The position numbers and the translations under genes were made by a program. This document shows, piece after piece, positions 16,611-25,917 of a DNA stretch of 45,240 nucleotides; positions within the stretch are counted from its first letter, which is position 1, and each line of letters starts with the position of its first letter. The notes beneath the pieces were generated by a model. It was not told where the DNA came from. It did not search any database and saw only the letters and a program-made list of their open reading frames with translations. Source of the DNA: a virus; IMG/VR virus record IMGVR_UViG_3300048115_000638, positions 1 through 45,240 of that record; one strand, given 5' to 3'.

Positions 16611-19600
16611 ATGACAACGATTAAGGCATCAGTTAATACACCAAATAAAATTATTCCAAAGAGTGTTACTCTTAAAGATGACACTTTAACACTAGCAACT
16701 CTCGGTATAGAAAATGTTGATAACACGAGCGATGTCAATAAACCTATTTCAATATTTACACAAGCAGCTTTAGATTTAAAAGCAAACACAAGTGCTTTAA
16801 ATACACATACAAATTCTACGGCAAATCCTCATAATGTTACTAAAACTCAACTTAATTTAGGAAATGTTGATAATACAAGTGATTTAGATAAACCAATTTC
16901 TACTGCAGTTCAAGCTGCGTTAAATACGAAAATAAGTAATACATCAGTATATTCAAGGACAGAAGTTGATCAGAAGTTTACTGATTTAGTAAATGGTTCA
17001 CCTACTACGTTGGATACATTGAATGAATTAGCTGACGCTTTAAATAACGATGTAGCATTTTCTACAACAGTAACAAATCAAATTGCTCTTAAAGCACCTT
17101 TAGATTCTCCTAATTTTAGTAATTACATAAACGTTGCTGGTTATATTAATGCAACTACTGATATTACAGCGATCGGTAATATTACAGCGATCGGTGATAT
17201 TACATCGGGTGGATTAACAACTACAAGTAAACTTTTAGCAACAAGTGTAAGTAATCAGGATAATGCATCTACCACTAGCGCTATCACAGTAGACGTAGCT
17301 GATGGTGGTTCGTCACCAGCATTAACTGCTATAATGCAATTGAAAGGATATGAAGGTAGAGGCGCAGGTATATTTATTCAAGATAGCGTAAATAGCGCGG
17401 CTGATCCATCGGATAGACAATGGTTTATCGGAACAGGTTATGGTCAAAGTAATTTCAATATTGGTTATGCGGCGGACGCTGTTCATACATCTTATGCCGC
17501 AAATAATCAATTAACTATTCAAACAGATGGTGATGTTGGTATTCGTACTAATGATCCGCACGGCGATTTACATGTTGTTGGAAAAGCAGATAGCGCAGGT
17601 AGAATTTACGTAAGCGATCAAGACACTGGTACTGAAACTACAGACTCTTTAATGTTAATGCAAACTGGCTTGAATAGTTACATAACAAATAGAGCTGATG
17701 GTAAATTAATTTTAGGTAGAGAAGCTGGTGACGTAATTACAATTAGTACAGCAAATAACGTTGGTATAGGAACTCCAAATCCAGCTAGATTATTAACTGT
17801 ATATGAAGATACGAGTGCTGATTCTATAATACAAATAAAAGTTTCTGATAATCAATACGCGTCAAGAATCGATTTCGGCGATCCAGAACTTGATAACGCA
17901 GGAAGAATTAATTACGAGCATAGTAATAATAATCTATCTTTTTGGACTGATAATTCAAATAGGATGTCAATCGATAGCAGCGGAAATGTTGGCATAGGTG
18001 TAACTTCACCTTCAACTAAATTAGAAGTTGTAGATGATATGGCAGTTATTGGTAATAGTCCTTCAATAATATTAAGAAAAACACCTGCTGATGATACACA
18101 CGAAACAACACGTCTTACGATTGGAACTGATAATTCATTAGCTGCTTTTGAAATTCAAACGCGCTCTTCTGATGACACTTTTATTTCAAATGATTATCGA
18201 ATATTAAAAGATTTGAGCGGTGCTACTAATCATAGATTTGCCATTGCAAATAGTACTAAACTTGAAGTAACTTCAACCGGTGCTGCTATTACAGGTGACG
18301 CAACTGTTAGTGGTAACATCACCACAACTGGTGGTAGTTTTTTTGGAGAATTTAACGGAAGTCTTGGTGTTATAACAACTGCAGTAACAGCTAATGTTGG
18401 TGATAGTTCAACTGCAGTTTCAACTACGCAATTTGTAACAAGAGCAATTGATAATCTTTTAGCGAGTGCACCAGGAACTTTAGATACACTTAACGAACTT
18501 GCAACTGCATTAGGTAACGATCCAAACTTCGCAACAACAGTAACGAATTCAATTGCGCTTAAAGCACCAATCGCAGATCCAACATTTACCGGAACATTAC
18601 AAACTACGAATATAATTGAAAAATCAAACGATAATGGTAATTCATTAGTTCTTAAAGGTGGTGGTCACACTGCAGCAAATATTGAAATTGATGACGGAAG
18701 CGCTTCTCAACATATTCGTTACGACGCTGTTAAACATATTTTCAGAGATAGAGATGCAACACCAAATGATTTATTAATTCTCGATGCTGCAGCAGAACGT
18801 GTCTTTATAGGAGAAGGCCTTACAATAGGTAAACTTTCAGGAGGTACTCACCAATTAACTCTCGATGGAAGTAATTACAGCGGTTCGAATCGAGGTATCT
18901 TGATTGAACATAATGCAAGTGCTGATGGCGAACAACTTGGTGAAATAACATTTTATAATACAAATAATGCAGGTAATGATTCTAACGATGATATAACAGT
19001 TGCTAAAATAGATGCTTCAGTTCAATCTGTAAGTGGTAATGCTGCTGATAACTCGGGTGCACATATACAATTTAGAACAAAAGACATAGCTGGACCTCTT
19101 ACACCTCGATTGACTATACGCTCAAATGGTAAGGTTGGTATTGGAACACAAGCTCCTGCTAAAGAATTGGAAGTTATTGGCGATATTCAAATGTCTGGTA
19201 GACTAACCGACGTTATAAGAAGGGATGGACGATTTGAACATCACGATCCTGGCAATCGAGCAAGTTTATCTTCGAGAGCAATGAATGGTGGTGTATATCG
19301 CCAACTATTAACTTATACACCACCTTATTTACAAGAAGAATCGACTGATGACGTAAATTATACCACATCAACTCAATTAACAGAAAATCAATTAAAAGAT
19401 TTGATGTTAGGTGAAGGAATGTCTACTTCATCTAAGAATATTCTTCCAAACAATGCTACAACATCAGCAGCAGGAAATGCTTATTACAGATTAACGTGGG
19501 ATGCTGCAGATACTAGTTATGTATTTATTAATTCAATGTTATTGTATGGCTCTTTTAAGTCAGATAGCATTGACGTTAAAGTTGAAATACAAAATCACGG

Positions 19601-22301
19601 ATCAACTGATTGGATATTAGTAGCACAAACTGATCCAGATTTAGGCATGCAACCTGGTTTAGCCTATGTCGATTTTTTACATGGCCAACTAAATTATATA
19701 AGAATGCGCAATGACACGGGTGGTATCAAATATCTACGTGTCACTTTCCATCGCGATGAGTTTGATAATGCCGATTCAATTGCATTGACTACATTAAATT
19801 TTTATGGATCGTATCCTCATGGTAATTCTCTACCTTATCGATATGACAGAGATGGTAAATTCATAACAAAGAAAGATTTACAAGTTACCAGCGGATATGA
19901 CTTTATTGTAGATACGGATTTGATATTTGCTGATGCAAGCACTAATAGAGTTGGATTTGGAACAGACACACCGCACACACTTTCAAAGGTGACTGTCGCT
20001 GGTAGACTACGTGTCGATGGGCCTGACTTATATCTTTATAATCACGGCAGAGCAGGAGGAACATCAGGTTCAGCTGAATTGCATAGTGGTAGAGCGTTAG
20101 TTCACGATTCTGATGATTCATTACATTTGAATTATAATGGTGATTATACGGGTGGTATCAAATTCGGAAATGGTTTTCACTTTAAGCCGGGTGGCGCTTT
20201 AGGTGTTAACACCGAACCAACTGGTAATTTCAAATTAGATGTTAATGGAAAAGTAAGATTAAGAGATAATGTAAAACTCGGAAATGGAAGCGTATTAGAT
20301 TCTACTAACGATCCTGATTGTGCGCTTGAAGTTGGTGGCAAAATAGTAGTTCATGGAGAACCTGCTGATGCGGACGTTGGTGAAACAGATGGTTCACGTA
20401 AAGCATATTTAAAATTTAATAGAATTGATAGTGACACAACGAGTGGTGGAAGTGACCATGCTATTATTTACGCTGAAAATACAGCAAGCGATCATGGAAG
20501 ACTTGTATTCCAAGTTATGGATAATGGAAACACAAGTGAGAAATTTGTATTTAGATCAGGAAGAACTAGTGGAACACCAGATGCTTTTTACGATATTCTT
20601 CAATTTTATAATTCCAACGCGAATGCTAATCAACCACGTGTAGGAATAGGATTAGATTCACTTGCCAATGACTCTGCAAATACTGGTGGTACAGACAATG
20701 TATTACATTTAAAATCAAATGAAGATGTCTGTGAAATCGTAATTCAAACATCTAAAGCAACAAGTGCAGCTTCAAAAAGTGAAATATTATTTGGCAGTTC
20801 AACAGATGTAGATGTTGGAAAATTATCTTATCTACATAATGATGATGCAATGGTATTTCGCACGCAAAATTCGGATAAAATGAGATTACACGCTGGTGGT
20901 GATTTATCACTTGGTAGCACGACAGCAAATGCCAAATTGCACGTCACGGGTGGCGTTTATACAGAAGCGATTAATTATGGTATGAACCAAGATGCGGCTT
21001 ACTTGATAGCCGGAACACACATTTGGACTGGCGCAACAGATGGCAATTGGGGTAATTACGGTTTCCAACATAAATTTAAATCTTCAAGCGGTGGCGTACC
21101 TCGTATTACAATTGATTCAAAAAATGGTGAAATTATTTGTTTTAAAGAAAATGGTAGTGTTGGTATAGGTACAACTAATCCTGACGAAGCATTGCATGTT
21201 GTAGGTGATATCAAAGTTTCACAAGATTTACACGTTTTAAATAATATCGATGTTGCAGGTAATGCGCAAATTGATGGAACATTACGTACAACCGGTGCAG
21301 TTCAAATTGATGTTGTAGGTGGAGGTGAAGTTTTAAGAATTACTGGTGATGGCACTGCAGACAACGATGATTATGATATTGTTTTTGGAAACGTTAATTA
21401 TGACTATACGTTTAGATATGAAGGAACTGGCACTGGTAATGATAATAAATTAAAAATCATTTCAGGTAGTGGCGGGTCTCCACACACTTTATTTGAAACA
21501 ACCCAAAACGGAAGCGATCTAATCTTTGCTGCAAATAATATTGCTGTAGATTCTGACTCACAAGCAAGATTAAAATTTAGAAAAATTGGTTTAAATGGAT
21601 TAGATGCTTCTACTGATATGTTTAATACTACCGGTGGAGGTTTTGATTATTTAGCTCTTGGAGATACAGGCCAAAGTGTTACAGGTATGTCAATTGTCGG
21701 TGCTGAAAATTCAACAGGTAATATAGCGTTCAATGATGGTGTAGGTACTTTTGGTGGTTTAATTACGTACAATCATGAATATGAACAATTCTTATTTGGT
21801 GTTAATGGAGAAGGTTGGCCGAACAGTGGTCAGGAATTCAACGCACTTGCTATAGGTGAAAATGGAATAGCAATATTACCACAAGGAGGCTCTGGCAATT
21901 CTGTGGCGGCTATTACTAAAGCATTAGAAGTAAATGGCGATGGTGAAGTTACTGGAGATTTTGAAGCTGGTCAACTAAAACAAAAAATTTCAGGAAATAG
22001 TAACACGATTGAAGATGTAATAGCGTGTGTGGCAGCAGGAAATTGCACAGCTCTTGGCACATCGGTAAAAATTAAAGGCGCTACGGTGAGTTTAGATACT
22101 ACTGGTGTATATAGCATTACGTTTTCAAGTACTAGAGCTAATAATACGTATGTAGTAAATGCGACAGTAGAAGATGCTGCAGCACCCATGATAGCAACAA
22201 TTAGTAATAGAGCTACGTCTGGATTCAAGATTAAAATATTTAATACATTCACCGCGACAGCAACAAGTGAAGCATTCTCGTTCTCAGTTTTCGATTTTTA
22301 A
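16611..22301 (+). CDS. Very long tail fibre protein
   Basis: 1896 residues. Repeats typical of long tail fibres are obvious: LGIENVDNTSDVNKPIS (about 32-48) and LNLGNVDNTSDLDKPIS (about 81-97); TLDTLNELADALNND and TLDTLNELATALGNDP (about 138 and 623) with IALKAP after each; and many shaft repeats of the VGIGTxxPxxxLxVxG type (for example KVGIGTQAPAKELEVIGD and SVGIGTTNPDEALHVVGD). The C-terminus is a beta domain (ATVSLDTTGVYSITFSSTRA) rather than a recognisable S74 chaperone. It should form a trimeric host-recognition fibre. A TATAAAAA box 3 nt upstream is a weak late-promoter candidate. Gp13 follows after a new late promoter, so the fibre ends its transcription group. Confidence 0.88.
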   Translation: MTTIKASVNTPNKIIPKSVTLKDDTLTLATLGIENVDNTSDVNKPISIFTQAALDLKANTSALNTHTNSTANPHNVTKTQLNLGNVDNTSDLDKPISTAVQAALNTKISNTSVYSRTEVDQKFTDLVNGSPTTLDTLNELADALNNDVAFSTTVTNQIALKAPLDSPNFSNYINVAGYINATTDITAIGNITAIGDITSGGLTTTSKLLATSVSNQDNASTTSAITVDVADGGSSPALTAIMQLKGYEGRGAGIFIQDSVNSAADPSDRQWFIGTGYGQSNFNIGYAADAVHTSYAANNQLTIQTDGDVGIRTNDPHGDLHVVGKADSAGRIYVSDQDTGTETTDSLMLMQTGLNSYITNRADGKLILGREAGDVITISTANNVGIGTPNPARLLTVYEDTSADSIIQIKVSDNQYASRIDFGDPELDNAGRINYEHSNNNLSFWTDNSNRMSIDSSGNVGIGVTSPSTKLEVVDDMAVIGNSPSIILRKTPADDTHETTRLTIGTDNSLAAFEIQTRSSDDTFISNDYRILKDLSGATNHRFAIANSTKLEVTSTGAAITGDATVSGNITTTGGSFFGEFNGSLGVITTAVTANVGDSSTAVSTTQFVTRAIDNLLASAPGTLDTLNELATALGNDPNFATTVTNSIALKAPIADPTFTGTLQTTNIIEKSNDNGNSLVLKGGGHTAANIEIDDGSASQHIRYDAVKHIFRDRDATPNDLLILDAAAERVFIGEGLTIGKLSGGTHQLTLDGSNYSGSNRGILIEHNASADGEQLGEITFYNTNNAGNDSNDDITVAKIDASVQSVSGNAADNSGAHIQFRTKDIAGPLTPRLTIRSNGKVGIGTQAPAKELEVIGDIQMSGRLTDVIRRDGRFEHHDPGNRASLSSRAMNGGVYRQLLTYTPPYLQEESTDDVNYTTSTQLTENQLKDLMLGEGMSTSSKNILPNNATTSAAGNAYYRLTWDAADTSYVFINSMLLYGSFKSDSIDVKVEIQNHGSTDWILVAQTDPDLGMQPGLAYVDFLHGQLNYIRMRNDTGGIKYLRVTFHRDEFDNADSIALTTLNFYGSYPHGNSLPYRYDRDGKFITKKDLQVTSGYDFIVDTDLIFADASTNRVGFGTDTPHTLSKVTVAGRLRVDGPDLYLYNHGRAGGTSGSAELHSGRALVHDSDDSLHLNYNGDYTGGIKFGNGFHFKPGGALGVNTEPTGNFKLDVNGKVRLRDNVKLGNGSVLDSTNDPDCALEVGGKIVVHGEPADADVGETDGSRKAYLKFNRIDSDTTSGGSDHAIIYAENTASDHGRLVFQVMDNGNTSEKFVFRSGRTSGTPDAFYDILQFYNSNANANQPRVGIGLDSLANDSANTGGTDNVLHLKSNEDVCEIVIQTSKATSAASKSEILFGSSTDVDVGKLSYLHNDDAMVFRTQNSDKMRLHAGGDLSLGSTTANAKLHVTGGVYTEAINYGMNQDAAYLIAGTHIWTGATDGNWGNYGFQHKFKSSSGGVPRITIDSKNGEIICFKENGSVGIGTTNPDEALHVVGDIKVSQDLHVLNNIDVAGNAQIDGTLRTTGAVQIDVVGGGEVLRITGDGTADNDDYDIVFGNVNYDYTFRYEGTGTGNDNKLKIISGSGGSPHTLFETTQNGSDLIFAANNIAVDSDSQARLKFRKIGLNGLDASTDMFNTTGGGFDYLALGDTGQSVTGMSIVGAENSTGNIAFNDGVGTFGGLITYNHEYEQFLFGVNGEGWPNSGQEFNALAIGENGIAILPQGGSGNSVAAITKALEVNGDGEVTGDFEAGQLKQKISGNSNTIEDVIACVAAGNCTALGTSVKIKGATVSLDTTGVYSITFSSTRANNTYVVNATVEDAAAPMIATISNRATSGFKIKIFNTFTATATSEAFSFSVFDF
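17160..17210 (+). repeat. Short in-frame tandem repeat in the fibre gene (18-nt unit)
   Basis: Two near-identical 18-nt units (17160-17177 and 17178-17195, differing in the first base) followed by a partial third. They encode DITAIG-NITAIG-DITSGG. Because the unit is a multiple of three, copy changes would lengthen the shaft without shifting frame. Confidence 0.85.
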
Positions 22302-22307
22302 AATAGG

Positions 22308-22315
22308 TATAAATA
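22308..22315 (+). promoter_or_regulatory. Late promoter box TATAAATA for the gp13-gp17 operon
   Basis: Perfect box in the 20-nt gap after the tail fibre, 6 nt before the gp13 ATG. No other perfect late box was seen between it and gp18, so gp13-gp14-gp15-gp16-gp17 probably share this transcript. Confidence 0.8.
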
Positions 22316-22321
22316 AGTAAT

Positions 22322-23074
22322 ATGGCAAAGGTTACATCAAGAGAAACATTAAAAAATTATTGTCTAAGAGCTTTAGGCGATCCGGTCATCGAAATCAATG
22401 TCGATGATGACCAAGTAGAAGATCGTGTAGATGAAGCTTTACAATTTTATCAAGAATATCATGGCGATGCTGTTGTAAGAAATTTGCGTAAACACCAAGT
22501 AACATCTACAGACGTATCAAACGGTTATATCGAAGTTCCGAATACCGCGAACATATTTTCTATTAATAACGTATTTAACACAAATAATTCAAATACAGCA
22601 TCAATGTTTTCGGTGGATTATCAAATACACTTAAATGATATTTTTGATTTGAATGGAACTCACGGTGGCATAATTAATTACGAATTGACAAAACAATATA
22701 TGTCATTGATTGATAGAAATATAAATGGTGCATATGAAATGATTGAATGGTCACGCCATAAAAATAGAGTCAACTTTCATTCAGACACACTTAAAAATTT
22801 AGAAGGTCAATTTGTCGTATTTGACGCTTATGAAGCAATAGATCCCGAAACATTTAGAGATGTTTATAACGATATGTTTTTGAAAAGATATACAACTGCT
22901 TTGATTAAACGCCAATGGGGATTAAATTTAATTAAATTCGAAGGTATGACAATGCCAGGTGGAGTTACATTGAATGGTAGACAAATATTTGACGATGCTA
23001 AAGAAGAAATACAACAATTAGAAGAACAAATGCAATTAAAGCATGAAATGCCACCATTAGACTTTATCGGTTAA
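22322..23074 (+). CDS. gp13: Neck protein gp13
   Basis: 250 residues (T4: 309). Gp13 forms the neck ring, with gp14, that closes the filled head and prepares it for tail joining. Diagnostic segments include SRETLKNYCLRALGDPVIEI (about 6-25), VEDRVDEALQFYQEYH and, near the end, KRQWGLNLIKFEGMTMPGGV (about 196-215) followed by LNGRQIFDDAKEEI and a PPLDFIG terminus, all typical of marine T4-like gp13. It starts 6 nt after a late promoter box without a Shine-Dalgarno. Gp14 follows after 6 nt. Confidence 0.93.
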   Translation: MAKVTSRETLKNYCLRALGDPVIEINVDDDQVEDRVDEALQFYQEYHGDAVVRNLRKHQVTSTDVSNGYIEVPNTANIFSINNVFNTNNSNTASMFSVDYQIHLNDIFDLNGTHGGIINYELTKQYMSLIDRNINGAYEMIEWSRHKNRVNFHSDTLKNLEGQFVVFDAYEAIDPETFRDVYNDMFLKRYTTALIKRQWGLNLIKFEGMTMPGGVTLNGRQIFDDAKEEIQQLEEQMQLKHEMPPLDFIG

Positions 23075-23080
23075 TATGTT

Positions 23081-24703
23081 ATGCCAAGAAACGTATATTT
23101 TAGTCAAGGAAGAACATCAGAACAAAGACTCTACGAAGATATTACGATAGAGGCTCTAAAGATATATGGTCATGATGTTTATTACATACCTCGCACAATA
23201 GTCAATCAAGACGCCATCTTCAATGAAGCTACATTAAGTAGATTTGGCGAATCATTTATGATTGAAATGTATGTTGAAAACACTGATGGGTTTGAGGGTG
23301 AAGGTGATTTACTTTCAAAGTTTGGTGTAGAAGTTCGTGATTCTTTAACACTTGTTTTATCGACACGTAGATGGGAACAACTAGTAGGAAGATTCCAAAC
23401 TGTAGCTGAATCACGCCCTCAAGAAGGTGATTTAATTTACTTCCCTTTAGTGAAAGGTTTATTTGAAATTAAGTTTGTTGAAGACGAATCACCTTTTTAC
23501 CAATTACAAAATTTGCCAACCTTCAAACTATCTTGTGAAACATTTGCATATAGTCAAGAAGAAATTGACACAGGTATAACACCTATCGACGATATAGAAC
23601 TCGCTTATTCAAATACCACAACTCTTAATTTATCCTCATCAAATCCATGGTGGTATCGAGAGGCTGAAGAATTAGATCCACCTGGATTTACTAACAATGG
23701 AGGTGGCGGAACTATTTTAACACCTTCGATAATAGCGTTCGAAGGTTACACTGGATTTTTTAAAGATGAAACTATTACACAACGTGATCGAACAAACGCT
23801 GATTTTGTCTTAACTGTTTATAATCGTACCGTTGGTGATTCAAATTTGGCTATTACTGTCGGTGGTAATTGGACAGCAACTAATACTAAACATAATGATA
23901 AAAGAGTCTGGGAACATACTGGTTCTGGTGGACAAAAATGGTATATGTGGTGGGCTACTGGTTTTGATGTTGTAGATGACAACGATAGTAGGTGGGTGAT
24001 TCAAGGAAGTGACGATCCTAATGTAGATGCTCTTGATTTAAAATCTGCACCTTCAGTATCTGATCACAGCGATAACATTTATTTTACGTATGAACCTAAT
24101 GCTTCTAGGCAAAATTTAGGAGAAGTTGCTGATCACCCAGATGCTCAATTTGAAGTACATGGTTCTACTTTCGAGGATGCATCTACTAACGTAAACCAAA
24201 TTAGTTTCAGAAATGACGAGTTATTTAGACCAGTAGGTCAACTTAATATAGATCTTAATGCTAACGATCCAAACGGAAATGGATTTCAGAATACCATTTT
24301 TGCAATTCCTACTTCATTTTCAAATGAAACTGTTACTACTGCTGAAGTTGCTAAATACGACTCAGAAACGGGTGCAACCGGATTAAAAGTAGTTGATATT
24401 GTTAGTACAAATAATAGAACTGGTGAGACTATACCGAATGGAGGATTTGCAGTTGGAATAAATAAAATGCCGATTGAAGCTTCAGAAGGTAGAGTAAGAG
24501 TTATCGAAACTTTATCTGGTACCAGTGGAGAACAAACACTTTATACAAAATCTTACGTAATTGCATCTTCATCTTCAACTGGAACACTTGCAACATCTGA
24601 TAGTGATGTATTCGCAGACAATCCTGAAATTGAAACTACAGGAAATAATTTTATTGACTTTACAGAATCAAATCCATTTGGAGAACCTAACATAACGACG
24701 TAA
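23081..24703 (+). CDS. gp14: Neck protein gp14 with large C-terminal extension
   Basis: 540 residues, about twice T4 gp14 (256). Residues 1-185 are canonical gp14: RNVYFSQGRTSEQRLYEDIT (about 3-22), IYGHDVYYIPRTIVNQDAIF, then STRRWEQLVGRFQTV and GDLIYFPLVKGLFEIKFVE (about 126-144). After about residue 205 there is an added region unlike T4 gp14: a Trp-rich beta segment (GGNWTATNTKHNDKRVWEH, QKWYMWWATGFDVVDDNDS) and a Ser/Thr-rich end. The extension may decorate the neck like whiskers or collars; that is inference. Neighbours gp13 (6 nt before) and gp15 (1 nt after) confirm the assignment. Confidence 0.92.
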   Translation: MPRNVYFSQGRTSEQRLYEDITIEALKIYGHDVYYIPRTIVNQDAIFNEATLSRFGESFMIEMYVENTDGFEGEGDLLSKFGVEVRDSLTLVLSTRRWEQLVGRFQTVAESRPQEGDLIYFPLVKGLFEIKFVEDESPFYQLQNLPTFKLSCETFAYSQEEIDTGITPIDDIELAYSNTTTLNLSSSNPWWYREAEELDPPGFTNNGGGGTILTPSIIAFEGYTGFFKDETITQRDRTNADFVLTVYNRTVGDSNLAITVGGNWTATNTKHNDKRVWEHTGSGGQKWYMWWATGFDVVDDNDSRWVIQGSDDPNVDALDLKSAPSVSDHSDNIYFTYEPNASRQNLGEVADHPDAQFEVHGSTFEDASTNVNQISFRNDELFRPVGQLNIDLNANDPNGNGFQNTIFAIPTSFSNETVTTAEVAKYDSETGATGLKVVDIVSTNNRTGETIPNGGFAVGINKMPIEASEGRVRVIETLSGTSGEQTLYTKSYVIASSSSTGTLATSDSDVFADNPEIETTGNNFIDFTESNPFGEPNITT

Positions 24704-24704
24704 T

Positions 24705-25502
24705 ATGCTAAGTAGTTACTTTTATAATCAAACATTGAAGAAAGCTGTTGCTGTTTTTGGTACATTGTTTAATAACATGAAAACCAAAAGACCAGGAAAG
24801 AGCGAAGTGCGCGTACCTATTGCTTATGGTCCTAGAGAAAAATTTCTTGCAAGAATTACGGCTGATACAGTTGCTGCAACTGATGATACTATCGCTATTA
24901 AATTACCAAGAATGAGTTTTGAAATAACCTCTATTGAATTTGATTCTACAAGCAAATTAAACAAATTCAATAAAAGAGTATTTAGACAAACCGATACGAA
25001 TGAGATCGATAACACAGAAATAAAAAGTACAAAAGTAGTAAATCAAAGTGTGCCATACAATATTAGTATGCAATTAAACATATTTGCAAAAACACAAGAT
25101 GATGCTTTACAAATATTCGAACAAATACTTCCTACATTTACTCCCGAATATACAGTTGCAGTAAAAGATATGGAAGGACCTGGTTCTATAACTGATGTTC
25201 CTATTGTGTTGAATAGCACATCTTTTACTGATGATTATGAAGGTGATTTTGAAACAAGAAGAACATTAGTTTACACCTTAGATTTTACTATGAAAGTAAG
25301 ATTTGCAGGAGGAGTAAGCGATGGGAAGATTATACGAACAATTGATACTTTCTTTTATGCAGATACGAAAGATAAACACATTTTGAAACAAAACGCACCG
25401 TATGGCGATGAAAATGTAAGAATAACTGTAGCTTCAACTGATGAACCGCCATTAGATGATACAGATACTGTTACAACAACATTCGGTTTTGACCATGGCT
25501 AA
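24705..25502 (+). CDS. gp15: Tail completion/sheath stabiliser gp15
   Basis: 265 residues (T4: 272). Gp15 caps the tail as a hexamer and provides the surface to which the head neck binds. The N-terminus SSYFYNQTLKKAVAVFGTLF (about 3-22), followed by VPIAYGPREKFLARI (about 37-51), and LPRMSFEITSIEFD are characteristic. It starts 1 nt after gp14, and its last codons overlap the gp16 start (ATGGCTAA), so gp15 and gp16 are coupled. No anomalies are seen. Confidence 0.93.
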   Translation: MLSSYFYNQTLKKAVAVFGTLFNNMKTKRPGKSEVRVPIAYGPREKFLARITADTVAATDDTIAIKLPRMSFEITSIEFDSTSKLNKFNKRVFRQTDTNEIDNTEIKSTKVVNQSVPYNISMQLNIFAKTQDDALQIFEQILPTFTPEYTVAVKDMEGPGSITDVPIVLNSTSFTDDYEGDFETRRTLVYTLDFTMKVRFAGGVSDGKIIRTIDTFFYADTKDKHILKQNAPYGDENVRITVASTDEPPLDDTDTVTTTFGFDHG

Positions 25503-25917
25503 AAAAAATATATTAAGTGAACTTGAAAAAAATCTAAATATCGTAGAAAAACCCAAATCAGAAGTATCGAAACAAGAAATTGTAAATGATACTGAAAAAG
25601 ATATTGAATTTTCTCGAGAAAAGATGAAAGAACTCATTGGACAATCGTGCGAGGCAATCAATACTATGATGGCCTTAGCTTCAGAGTCTGAACATCCACG
25701 CGCATTTGAAGTTTTATCTAATATGATAAAAGATGCTAGTACAATGTCGCAAGATCTTGTTAAGTTACAAAAAGTAAGAAAAGACATTACACAAGAAAAG
25801 GATGATTCATCATCTGGCTCAACTACAAATAATGCAATTTTTGTAGGTTCAACAAGCGAATTGCAAAAGTTCTTAAAAAATAAGGATGAAAAAATAATCG
25901 ATGCCGAGGAAAGTTAA
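25495..25917 (+). CDS. gp16: Small terminase subunit gp16
   Basis: 140 residues from ATG 25495 (T4: 164). An upstream in-frame ATG at 25456 would add 13 residues lying inside gp15; I prefer 25495 because MAKKNILSELEKNL is the usual kind of start and gives the compact ATGGCTAA overlap with gp15. The central helical pair (EFSREKMKELIGQSCEAIN, EVLSNMIKDASTMSQDLVKL) is the oligomerising core of T4-type small terminases, which stimulate gp17 and select DNA for packaging. The C-terminus overlaps the gp17 start by 17 nt. Identity rests strongly on position between gp15 and gp17. Confidence 0.9.
   Translation: MAKKNILSELEKNLNIVEKPKSEVSKQEIVNDTEKDIEFSREKMKELIGQSCEAINTMMALASESEHPRAFEVLSNMIKDASTMSQDLVKLQKVRKDITQEKDDSSSGSTTNNAIFVGSTSELQKFLKNKDEKIIDAEES

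Noticed and set aside
25456-25494. Upstream ATG for the small terminase
   Set aside because: Would add 13 residues overlapping gp15 coding sequence; the ATG at 25495 gives the compact overlap typical of this operon and a more natural N-terminus.
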